Source: CAZLFA01 sp964558665 (GTDB taxonomy: Bacteria; Desulfobacterota; Syntrophia; Syntrophales; PHBD01). From it: a stretch of DNA of 18,602 nt. Made by a program: the position numbers and the translations under genes. Under the pieces are notes generated by a model that made no database searches, was not told the origin of the DNA, and saw nothing but the letters and a program-made list of their open reading frames with translations. Numbering within the stretch: the stretch's first letter is position 1; each line of letters starts with the position of its first letter. Below, piece by piece: positions 1 through 6,685 of this stretch. The stretch lies in assembly GCA_964558665.1 (NCBI GenBank), contig CAZLFA010000074.1, forward strand, positions 1 through 18,602, given 5' to 3'.

Positions 1-1
1 T

Positions 2-78
<77 letters not shown>

Positions 79-111
79 TCATTTGTATTGCCCTGTCAAA
101 ACGGAAAAACC

Positions 112-140
112 CTTAAAGCACCGGAGTGCCCTTTTGTCAA
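112..140 (-). promoter_or_regulatory. Sigma-70-type promoter for the initiator tRNA
   Basis: On the minus strand a perfect -35 hexamer TTGACA (135-140) is followed after exactly 17 nt by TTTAAG (112-117), which matches four of six bases of the -10 consensus. Transcription would start near 105, about 27 nt before the mature tRNA 5' end. This suggests the tRNA is transcribed separately from the suf genes. Confidence 0.65.
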
Positions 141-182
141 GGAGTTTTTCCGGACAATTCGCATTGACGCCGGATGCGGTTT

Positions 183-1394
183 TTACATCACGTCTTTGTC
201 GCTTAAATCCACCGCTTTATCAATTTCCGCCTTCAGTTGCGGCGGCAGCCCGGGGATGTCGACACTTAAAAATCCGCGTACAATCGTCGATGTGGCCTCA
301 TCTTCCGTCAGGCCCCGCGACATCAGATAGAGTATCTCCTCCTGGGCGATCTTGCCGACAGCCGCTTCATGGGACATCTCAACGCCGTCCACCTTGCCCT
401 GGAGTTCCGGAATGGCATGGATGAGTCCGCCGTTGAGAATCAGGCCTCTGCATTCCAGGTGCGCCTTGACTCCGGGTTTTTCACCGATCATATCGCCGCG
501 TGAGATAATGCGTCCGCCGTTGCTGATTGCCCGCGCTACGATCTCTGCCTTCGTATCCTCCTCCTTAAGAAAGATGCGTCCGCCCACGTCCAGTTCCGAT
601 CCGGGGCTGCCTACCAGCAGGCTGTAGAAGCGGGAAACGGCGCCCTTGCCCACGAGATGGGTGGTCGGATACATCTGCAGAGATTTGACCGGCTTCATGC
701 AGATGTAGTTGTTGAGAAACAGTCCGCCCTCCTCGACGATGCCCACAGATCTCGGACGTACCATCATCTCGTCGGCCCAGGTGTGGATCATGGTAAAGCT
801 GAGCTTGGCGTTCTTCTTGACGAAGAATTCAGAGATGCCGACGTGGAGGCCGCGCCTGAGTTGCGCCGATGCGGCACATCCGGTGATTACGTGCAGCTCC
901 GCCCCTTCCTCGACGATGATCAGGTTGTGGACGTACTGGCTCAGGTTCTCCTTGTCGATGTAGAGGCAGGCCTGGACGGGGTAGATTACCTTGCTTCCCG
1001 GCAGCGCCCTGATCACATAGCCGTCATGGAGTTCAAGCTGTGCTTTGGAAGTGTATTTGTCGGCGTCGACCGATACAAGCTTCCAGTAATATTCCTGTGC
1101 CCAGTCGGTCTCCTTGAGCGCCTGCTTGATCGGCAGAACCTGCAGACCCTCCTGCATGGAGTGAGAGTGAAGCACAGCGGTGTCCTTCTGCAGATACGTG
1201 CCTGATCTTCCCTGCTGGGTGGTGTCTATGCCCGACTGGATGATTCTCCGCTTGTCCTGATCGGGAAGAGTGGTGAGATCCTCCACGTAGGCATGCTTTT
1301 GCGATTCCGCGGTGAATGATGACAGATCGATGTCCGGCCCCAGAGCGGCCTTTTTCTCTTTTGCCTGTGCGGCTTTTTCATTTAAGTCGTGCAT
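183..1394 (-). CDS. sufB: SufB/SufD-family Fe-S cluster scaffold protein (SmsB-type)
   Basis: Scaffold component of the SUF Fe-S assembly complex, expected to bind the SufC ATPase and build clusters in the cytoplasm. The protein is about 403 residues, with the right-handed beta-helix style of the SufB/SufD family and the conserved C-terminal block. Numbered from the GTG at 1403, a cysteine sits in HLECRG (C318), near the place of the SufB catalytic Cys, and a histidine in MSHEAAVG (H345), near the place of the SufD/SufB His. I chose ATG 1394 over GTG 1403 because a GAGGAG ribosome site lies 8 nt before the ATG and abuts the GTG. It overlaps the sufC stop by 13 nt. No second SufB/SufD paralogue, SufS, SufU or SufE is adjacent, so this looks like the minimal two-gene SMS (SufBC-only) layout described in archaea and anaerobic bacteria. 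Family assignment is firm; the SmsB subtype is inference. Confidence 0.93.
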   Translation of the reverse strand: MHDLNEKAAQAKEKKAALGPDIDLSSFTAESQKHAYVEDLTTLPDQDKRRIIQSGIDTTQQGRSGTYLQKDTAVLHSHSMQEGLQVLPIKQALKETDWAQEYYWKLVSVDADKYTSKAQLELHDGYVIRALPGSKVIYPVQACLYIDKENLSQYVHNLIIVEEGAELHVITGCAASAQLRRGLHVGISEFFVKKNAKLSFTMIHTWADEMMVRPRSVGIVEEGGLFLNNYICMKPVKSLQMYPTTHLVGKGAVSRFYSLLVGSPGSELDVGGRIFLKEEDTKAEIVARAISNGGRIISRGDMIGEKPGVKAHLECRGLILNGGLIHAIPELQGKVDGVEMSHEAAVGKIAQEEILYLMSRGLTEDEATSTIVRGFLSVDIPGLPPQLKAEIDKAVDLSDKDVM

Positions 1395-2137
1395 CGTATA
1401 CACTCCTCGTATCCGGCTTCCCTGATGCAGGTGAATATCTCGAGGGGGTTGCTCTTGCAGCTCATCACTCCCCCATAAAGCACCTGTCCCCTGTCGGCCG
1501 TCAGATAATCCAGGATGAAACCGGTATGGGTGATAATCAGCCCCATTTTGGTCCTTTCCTGATGCAGTTGTTTCTGCGTCTTGTCCGTGGATTTGTGAAA
1601 ATTGCGCTGGAGAAGTCTGCTGATCGTTTCGCCGACCAGCGCGATGTTCTCCAGATCGACACCCGATTCCGGCTCGTCGAACAGAAGCAGGTCAGCATTC
1701 TGCGCCATCAGCTGCAAAAGCTCGGAGCGCTTTATTTCGCCTCCTGAAAAACCGGCGTTGATGTCGCGGTCGAGAAAGTCGGTGAAGTTTACCGCATCGG
1801 CCAGCTTTTCGACATCCAACTTTGATCCGGCGCAGATCTCCACCATCTGCCGCGTCTTGAGGCCTTGAATGGTGGGAGGCCGCTGATAGGACATGCCGAT
1901 TCCCAGCCTGGCGCGCTCATTCACGGGCATGTTGGTTATATCCTGTCCCTTGAACATGATCCTGCCGCCGGTCACCCGGTACTGAGGGTAGCCCATGATC
2001 GTCATGAGCAGTGTCGTCTTTCCCGAACCGTTCGGCCCGAAAAGGATGTGGGTTTCCCCCTCGTGGATTTCCATGTCGATGTGCCGCAGGATCTCCTTGT
2101 CGCCGATTTTGACCTGTAAGTCTTCGATCTGAAGCAT
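1382..2137 (-). CDS. sufC: Fe-S cluster assembly ATPase SufC
   Basis: ABC-type ATPase that drives conformational change in the SufB-type scaffold during Fe-S cluster assembly; cytosolic despite the ABC fold. At 251 aa it has the normal SufC length. Visible motifs are Walker A GPNGSGKTT (34-42), ABC signature FSGGE (130-134) followed by KRSELLQL, Walker B LLLFDEPESG (150-159) and the switch histidine in LIITHTG (H204). The C-terminus carries a Cys pair, ECIRC (C246, C249). The ATG at 2137 is preceded by ACGGAG at suitable spacing. The scaffold gene overlaps its 3' end, so the two are translationally coupled. The 183-nt gap upstream separates it from nadA and contains several inverted and direct repeats that may regulate it. 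Confidence 0.95.
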   Translation of the reverse strand: MLQIEDLQVKIGDKEILRHIDMEIHEGETHILFGPNGSGKTTLLMTIMGYPQYRVTGGRIMFKGQDITNMPVNERARLGIGMSYQRPPTIQGLKTRQMVEICAGSKLDVEKLADAVNFTDFLDRDINAGFSGGEIKRSELLQLMAQNADLLLFDEPESGVDLENIALVGETISRLLQRNFHKSTDKTQKQLHQERTKMGLIITHTGFILDYLTADRGQVLYGGVMSCKSNPLEIFTCIREAGYEECIRCTT

Positions 2138-2161
2138 AATTCATCTCCGTATTGATGAACG

Positions 2162-2285
2162 TTTCAAAAATTCCCATGCATCATGGGCTGCATAGATGGA
2201 GATTAAGGTAATAACCGGATGGGGAGAAAGCAAGACGCCGGCAAACTATTTTTGATAAGATGATAAGATTGCCGGCTCCGCCGGC
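2162..2285 (-). promoter_or_regulatory. Repeat-rich sufC leader / nadA-sufC intergenic region
   Basis: The gap between nadA and sufC holds several symmetric elements. GCCGGC-TCC-GCCGGC (2271-2285) can form a tight hairpin just after nadA. Arms GCCGGCAA (2237-2244) and TTGCCGGC (2269-2276) form a longer 8-bp inverted repeat. The loop of that repeat contains a perfect tandem 8-mer, GATAAGAT twice (2254-2269). Nearer sufC, a 6-bp hairpin (2173-2187, CCCATG-ATG-CATGGG on the minus strand) is followed by a five-T run, which looks like a weak terminator or attenuator. I cannot point to a clear -35/-10 pair. What is seen is the symmetry; a regulatory role, for instance by an Rrf2/IscR-type Fe-S sensor, is inference. 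Confidence 0.35.
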
Positions 2286-2320
2286 AGAATATTTGACGCC
2301 TTGTTTATATTGCTTTTCTA

Positions 2321-3229
2321 TCAGTTACTGAAATCCAGCATGCGCTGAATACATGTTCTTGCCCGGTCGGCTACCGTCCGTTCGACGATAACCTCTTCAT
2401 GCAGATTTTCCAGTGCATAGAGAACTTTATCCAGATTGATCTTTTTCATGTTTTCACATACAGCCTGATCGGATGCCGGATAAAACAGTTTGCCGGGATT
2501 TTCCTTTTGCAGACGGCAGATGATGCCGACTTCAGTGGCAATAATGAACTGCGTGCCCGTGGATTCTTTCACGTGCCGGCACATTCCTTCCGTTGATGTG
2601 ACGACATCGGCCGCTTCTATAATCTCCCTGATGCATTCCGGGTGAACAATGACTTCCGCTTCGGGATGCAGTGCACGCTGCTTCATGATGTGATCTCGTT
2701 TGATGTCTGCATGAATGGGACAGTATCCCGGCCACTTGGTCATCTCTTTTCCAGTCTGTGTTTCGACATAGGATGCCAGGTTCTGGTCGGGTACGAAGAT
2801 GATCTCTTCAGCGTCTTTCATGGTTTCCCTTACCATCTTGACGGCGTTGGCCGACGTGCAGCACAGATCGCACTCAGCTTTGACTTCTGCCGTTGTGTTG
2901 ACATAGCAGAGAACTTTGGCGTCCGGGTGTTTCACCTTGAGCGCCCTTAACTGATCGGCGTTGATCATGTCCGCCATGGGACAGCCCGCATGGATGTCGG
3001 GAATGATCACCGTTTTGGAGGGGGAAAGTATCTTGGCCGTCTCCGCCATGAAATGGACACCGCAGAATACTATTACCTCCGCATCCGTCTTTGCCGCCTG
3101 TATGCTCAATCCCAGAGAGTCGCCTATATAATCCGCTATGTCGTGGATCTCTGGTAACTGGTAGTTATGAACAAGAATGACCGCCTTCTTTTCCTTTTTC
3201 AGTTTCTGAATCTTTTCTTTAGTTGTCAC
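2321..3229 (-). CDS. nadA: Quinolinate synthase NadA
   Basis: [4Fe-4S] enzyme condensing iminoaspartate with dihydroxyacetone phosphate to quinolinate in de novo NAD synthesis. The three cluster ligands are recognisable (numbered from the upstream TTG at 3235): C85 in HAGCPMAD, C172 in WPGYCPIH and C260 in AVCENMKK. Their spacing (87 and 88 residues) matches structurally known NadA proteins. Also visible are the substrate-loop motifs HNYQLPE, CYVNTTAE, FVPDQNLA and VHPEC. At about 302 aa it has the normal length. I chose GTG 3229 because GGAGG ends 6 nt before it, whereas the TTG at 3235 touches the Shine-Dalgarno. The start overlaps mnmA by 11 nt, so the two are coupled. nadB and nadC are not in the window. 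Its cluster could be supplied by the SufCB pair just downstream. Confidence 0.95.
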   Translation of the reverse strand: MTTKEKIQKLKKEKKAVILVHNYQLPEIHDIADYIGDSLGLSIQAAKTDAEVIVFCGVHFMAETAKILSPSKTVIIPDIHAGCPMADMINADQLRALKVKHPDAKVLCYVNTTAEVKAECDLCCTSANAVKMVRETMKDAEEIIFVPDQNLASYVETQTGKEMTKWPGYCPIHADIKRDHIMKQRALHPEAEVIVHPECIREIIEAADVVTSTEGMCRHVKESTGTQFIIATEVGIICRLQKENPGKLFYPASDQAVCENMKKINLDKVLYALENLHEEVIVERTVADRARTCIQRMLDFSN

Positions 3230-4289
3230 GTACAACCTCCTTTATTGTGCCGCCGCCCAGCAGAATGTTTCCATCGTACAGTACGATGGACTGGCCGGGA
3301 GTGATGGATTCCTGAGGATTGTCGAAAATGACTCTCAGGGTTTCGTTTTCAAGATATACCTTGCATTTCGCCGCACGGTGAGCGTAGCGAATTTTACCCG
3401 CGGCGGTCTCTGGAAGATGATCAACAAGAATATTGACCCGGTCAGCCGTCAGCTCGCGGGACTTCAGGAGGCTTTTTTCACCCGCCACAATCCTGTTGGC
3501 GGCGACATCGATATTAAGGACATAAAGAGGGACTTTATGGCTGATGCCGAGCCCGCTCCTCTGTCCGATCGTATAGTACGGCACACCGTTGTGCCTGCCG
3601 ATGATATTGCCGTGAATGTCCACGATGTTGCCGGGGTTGACATGGCCAAGCCGTCTGGCCAGAAAATCTCCGTATCCCTCGCCCTTAATAAAACATATAT
3701 CCTGGCTTTCAAATCGCTCTGCAGCCGGCAGCTTTGCCTCCGCTGCAATTGCGCGGACTTCCTGTTTCGTGTATTCCGCAAGGGGAAACAGGATGCTTGA
3801 GAGCAGCTCTTTTTTTATGCCGTATAGAAAATAAGTCTGATCCTTTCTCCTGTCCTTCGGGGTTGTGATGCAGTAGCCGCCCTCACGGCTGCGTATGCCC
3901 GCGTAGTGGCCTGTAGCAAGGAACCCGAATCCCCTGGTTTTTGCCATATTTGCTAGAATGCCGAATTTTACGGTCCTATTGCAGATGATGCATGGGTTGG
4001 GTGTTCGCCCGGCGGCATACTCGTCGATAAACGGTTTTATAACGTTGTTTTCTAGTTCCAGGGAGAAGTTTTCAACCAGGTGATGAATCCCGAGCATGTC
4101 GCATACTCTGCGGGCCTCTTCAATCTCGTCGGGGCTGCCGCAGACTGTGGATGTGTCACTTGCTCTTCTTTCAGACAGGTCGAAGCGCATGGTGATACCG
4201 CAAACATCAAAACCCTGTTTTTTTAACAGGTAGGCAGCAACCGATGAATCGACGCCGCCGCTTATTGCCACCATTACCTTTTTTTTCAT
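3219..4289 (-). CDS. mnmA: tRNA-specific 2-thiouridylase MnmA
   Basis: Adds sulfur to U34 of Lys, Glu and Gln tRNAs, using ATP to adenylate the base and a persulfide relay to deliver sulfur. The PP-loop SGGVDSS is near the N-terminus. Catalytic cysteines, numbered from the upstream ATG at 4319, are C113 in IICNRTVKFG and C208 in SQDICFI, equivalent to E. coli C102 and C199. ATGHYA, DQTYFLY and YYTIGQRSGLG are family signatures, and the C-terminal beta-barrel is complete. I prefer ATG 4289 (MKKKVMVAISGG), which places the PP-loop where family members have it; ATG 4319 directly abuts a GAAGG and would add ten non-conserved residues. First gene of the mnmA-nadA unit and divergent from the permease at 4453. 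Confidence 0.95.
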   Translation of the reverse strand: MKKKVMVAISGGVDSSVAAYLLKKQGFDVCGITMRFDLSERRASDTSTVCGSPDEIEEARRVCDMLGIHHLVENFSLELENNVIKPFIDEYAAGRTPNPCIICNRTVKFGILANMAKTRGFGFLATGHYAGIRSREGGYCITTPKDRRKDQTYFLYGIKKELLSSILFPLAEYTKQEVRAIAAEAKLPAAERFESQDICFIKGEGYGDFLARRLGHVNPGNIVDIHGNIIGRHNGVPYYTIGQRSGLGISHKVPLYVLNIDVAANRIVAGEKSLLKSRELTADRVNILVDHLPETAAGKIRYAHRAAKCKVYLENETLRVIFDNPQESITPGQSIVLYDGNILLGGGTIKEVVRDN

Positions 4290-4346
4290 CTCTATCTGCC
4301 CGGCATGGAATAAAATCATCCTTCAAGTGGAAAGACTAATATGAAA

Positions 4347-4361
4347 TGTGTTTTTAACACA
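4347..4361. repeat. 15-nt perfect inverted repeat, possible operator
   Basis: TGTGTT-TTT-AACACA is a perfect dyad with 6-bp arms between the divergent mnmA and permease genes. On the minus strand it falls between a weak -35 candidate (TTGCTT, 4361-4366) and a weak -10 candidate (TATTAG, 4336-4341, spacer 19), so it could be a repressor site for mnmA. No T-run follows it in either direction that would favour a terminator. Confidence 0.35.
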
Positions 4362-4403
4362 AGCAATAATGACTGCCTGAAAAGCAGCTCCTGAACTATC
4401 GTA

Positions 4404-4432
4404 TTTCCAGACGGTTCACTTTCTGATATACA
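4404..4432 (+). promoter_or_regulatory. Candidate promoter for the AI-2E/PerM-type permease
   Basis: TTTCCA (4404-4409) and TATACA (4427-4432) are 17 nt apart and each match the sigma-70 consensus at four or more bases. The predicted start near 4439 leaves a very short leader, with AGGAG at 4441 and ATG at 4453. The fit is only moderate. Confidence 0.35.
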
Positions 4433-4452
4433 TCACTGCCAGGAGATTCAAA

Positions 4453-5475
4453 ATGTGTGAAACAGATTCATCCCGGCCGACCGTCTACGATATTGCCTCC
4501 TGGACTATCGCTGCCGTTCTGCTTTTTCTTGTACTCAAGCTGCACCTCCTGCCGGCGTTTCTTGCCGGCTTCCTGCTGTATGAGATCGTGCATGCGCTGG
4601 TGCCTGTATTCCGCATCAGCCGCCTGAGCCACGAAAGAACAAAGATGCTGGTGGTGGCTCTCATCGCCGTTTTCTCCGTGGCGCTGCTTTCATTTCTCAT
4701 CTGGGGGATTGCCTCTTTTTTGAGAAGCGACGCGGGCAGCGTTCCCGCTCTTATGGCAAAGATGGCGGACATCCTCCATAAATCGCAGGATATGCTTCCC
4801 GCGTGGATGTCCGACTATCTTCCTAGGGACGCAGAGGAGATGAAGAAAGCGGCCGCCGAGTGGCTGAACGAGCATTCGCAGACCCTGCCCATGGCAGGTA
4901 AAGAGGTAGCCCGCGGTTTTGCCCTTATACTCATCGGCATGGTCATCGGCGCCATGGTGTCTTTGCAGGAAGTTAAACCGCTGCAGAGCCGCCAGCCCCT
5001 GGTGTGCGCCATGCGGGAAAGGATCGCCCGGCTCCACGAGTCTTTCCGTCAGATAGTGTTTGCACAGGTGAGGATAGCGGCCCTCAATGCCGTCTTTACA
5101 TGGTTGTATCTGTGCGTGGTGCTGCCGCTGGCCGGTATCGATCTCCCTTTTACAAAGACCATGGTTGTCATCACTTTTCTTGTCGGTCTGCTGCCCGTTA
5201 TCGGAAATCTGATTTCCAATACGATCATCGTTGTCATAAGTCTCAGCCAGTCCCTGCTGGTGGCCGTTGCCTCCCTCATATTCCTGATCGTGATTCACAA
5301 ACTCGAGTATTTCCTCAATGCGCGCATCATGGGCGCGCAGATCAAGGCCGCCGCCTGGGAACTGCTGGTGGCGATGCTGATCATGGAAGCGGCCTTCGGC
5401 CTCCCGGGCGTCATTGCCGCCCCTATCTTTTACGCCTATGTAAAGAGTGAACTAACGGCAAGAGAACTTGTTTGA
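4453..5475 (+). CDS. AI-2E family transporter / PerM-like permease
   Basis: Inner-membrane protein of the AI-2E exporter (PerM, formerly UPF0118) superfamily. At 340 aa it has the family length. Paired hydrophobic helices lie at about 14-52 and 65-90, a soluble, mostly helical segment at about 95-150, and further helices at about 150-170, 205-230 and 235-335. The diagnostic late motifs are FLVGLLPVIGNLISN (about 242-256) and the C-terminal block with LEYFLNARIMG and GLPGVIAAPIFYAYVK. AGGAG lies 8 nt before the ATG. It stands alone, divergent from mnmA, and its 3' side holds a structured non-coding stretch. Substrates vary widely in this family (quorum signals, Na+/H+ exchange), so no substrate is assigned. 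Confidence 0.88.
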   Translation: MCETDSSRPTVYDIASWTIAAVLLFLVLKLHLLPAFLAGFLLYEIVHALVPVFRISRLSHERTKMLVVALIAVFSVALLSFLIWGIASFLRSDAGSVPALMAKMADILHKSQDMLPAWMSDYLPRDAEEMKKAAAEWLNEHSQTLPMAGKEVARGFALILIGMVIGAMVSLQEVKPLQSRQPLVCAMRERIARLHESFRQIVFAQVRIAALNAVFTWLYLCVVLPLAGIDLPFTKTMVVITFLVGLLPVIGNLISNTIIVVISLSQSLLVAVASLIFLIVIHKLEYFLNARIMGAQIKAAAWELLVAMLIMEAAFGLPGVIAAPIFYAYVKSELTARELV

Positions 5476-5493
5476 AAAACCGGCAGGTCATTA

Positions 5494-5554
5494 ATGTCCC
5501 GGATTGTGCAGAAGAAACAGTGATGATTCTGCGTGCCGGTCACCGGCGGGACAT
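5494..5554 (+). other. Three-way-junction inverted repeat in a convergent intergenic gap
   Basis: In the 247-nt gap between the permease and the convergent ATP-grasp gene, an outer perfect 8-bp stem (ATGTCCCG 5494-5501 with CGGGACAT 5547-5554) encloses two inner hairpins: GCAGAA 5508-5513 with TTCTGC 5527-5532, and GCCGG 5535-5539 with CCGGC 5543-5547 around TCA. C5547 can serve only one of the two GC stems at a time. No T-run follows, so it is not a canonical intrinsic terminator. It may be a bidirectional transcript end, a palindromic repeat element or a small structured RNA. The rest of the gap (5555-5722) shows nothing recognisable. Confidence 0.45.
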
Positions 5555-5722
5555 CTATCAGAAAAAATGAAGGGGTCGGCATTTACAGGAAGACGAACAA
5601 CTCTATTAAATAATCCTCAGGCACAATATCTCCAGTAAGTATCAATTCATTGTACTTTCCGGAGAAAATTGACCTATCCAGACGGACCAGGATAATCATA
5701 AAAACAGATTATACCGGCATTA

Positions 5723-6685
5723 TTACGACTTGACCTTTACTGTTCTGAAGGTCTCTTTCGCCCAGGCCACCCTCGATTCGGGTGTCTTGAACATATCCGG
5801 TTCCGCCTTATCAACTTTCTCGAGGCGATGCAGAAGTCCGTCGTGGTTTGCCACCTGAATCTGCAGTCCCGGGCGTGCGTTCAGTTCCAGAAGCACCGGG
5901 CCTCTTTCAATGTCGATGACCTGGTCCACACCAACGTAGCCCAGACCTGTCATCTCGTAGGCCCTGGCGGCCGTATTCAGAATGACGTCCCAATGCGGTA
6001 CCTCGATTCCGGCGATGGGATTGCCCGTGTCGGGATGATGAGTGACGACCTGCGATCCCTGCACCGCCGTGAGGGTTGTACCGGTGGCGAGATCGATGCC
6101 CGCGCCGAGGGCGCCTGCATGGAGATTGGCCTTTCCGTCCGATGCCCTGGTGGGCAGGCGCGTCATGGCCATAACGGGCACGCCGCGATAAACGACCACC
6201 CGGATATCGGGTACACCTTCGTACATGATTTCCGCAAAGACCGGTTCCGGGCGGATCAGCGTTTCGATGATCGCTGAGTCCTCGCGGCCGCCCAGCGAGT
6301 AGATGCCCGACAGGATACTGGAGATATGATAGGCAATCGCCTCCCGCGACAGGATAACGCCGCTCTGCTTGACAAAACCTTCCGGTGTAAGGTTCACTAT
6401 CAGCAGGATGCCGTTTCCGCCGGCGCCCCGTGCCGGTTTCAGGGCGAAGGCCGTGCGGTCTCCGAGAGCTTTGTCAAATCCGGCGACATCTCCGTGCCGG
6501 CTGATTACGAAATAAAGATCGGGTGTGGGGACATGGTATTCGACGGCCAGCCGCTTGGTCAGCACCTTGTTGTCCACTTTCGGGTACAGGGCGCGGGGAT
6601 TCTGCCGCATGATGTATTCGGCATTGCGCCTGTTCATACCGAGGATGCCCATGTCCGACAGCTCCTTGAATATCTCTGTGATCAT
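5723..6685 (-). CDS. ATP-grasp ligase, RimK / alpha-L-glutamate ligase-like
   Basis: A 320-aa ATP-grasp enzyme of the type annotated as alpha-L-glutamate ligase-related, expected to form an amide bond between a carboxylate and an amine or amino acid using ATP. Seen are the nucleotide-binding lysine and glycine-rich loop ALKPARGAGGNG (81-92), the ATP-grasp strand with VGVDQV (251-256) and the metal-binding ELNARPGLQIQ (267-277). I chose ATG 6685, which overlaps the preceding stop as ATGA and has AAGGA 6 nt upstream; a reading frame open to 6826 runs into the previous gene and is not conserved-looking. Last gene of a three-gene operon with a pseudo-transglutaminase membrane protein and a retropepsin-like protease. 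This gene trio recurs in many proteobacteria, and its substrate is unknown to me. Confidence 0.87.
   Translation of the reverse strand: MITEIFKELSDMGILGMNRRNAEYIMRQNPRALYPKVDNKVLTKRLAVEYHVPTPDLYFVISRHGDVAGFDKALGDRTAFALKPARGAGGNGILLIVNLTPEGFVKQSGVILSREAIAYHISSILSGIYSLGGREDSAIIETLIRPEPVFAEIMYEGVPDIRVVVYRGVPVMAMTRLPTRASDGKANLHAGALGAGIDLATGTTLTAVQGSQVVTHHPDTGNPIAGIEVPHWDVILNTAARAYEMTGLGYVGVDQVIDIERGPVLLELNARPGLQIQVANHDGLLHRLEKVDKAEPDMFKTPESRVAWAKETFRTVKVKS

Noticed and set aside
128..182. Possible terminator after the sufB-like gene
   Set aside because: Only a 5-bp stem (CGCAT/ATGCG, 9-nt loop) is visible and the T-run is on the wrong strand for the suf genes.
657..1205. A 182-codon open frame antisense to the sufB-like gene
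   Set aside because: It is fully inside a strongly supported conserved gene on the other strand, has no ribosome site and reads as GC-driven shadow coding.
4690..5298. A 202-codon frame antisense to the permease
   Set aside because: His- and Gln-rich composition typical of reverse-frame shadow; no start signal and no family resemblance.
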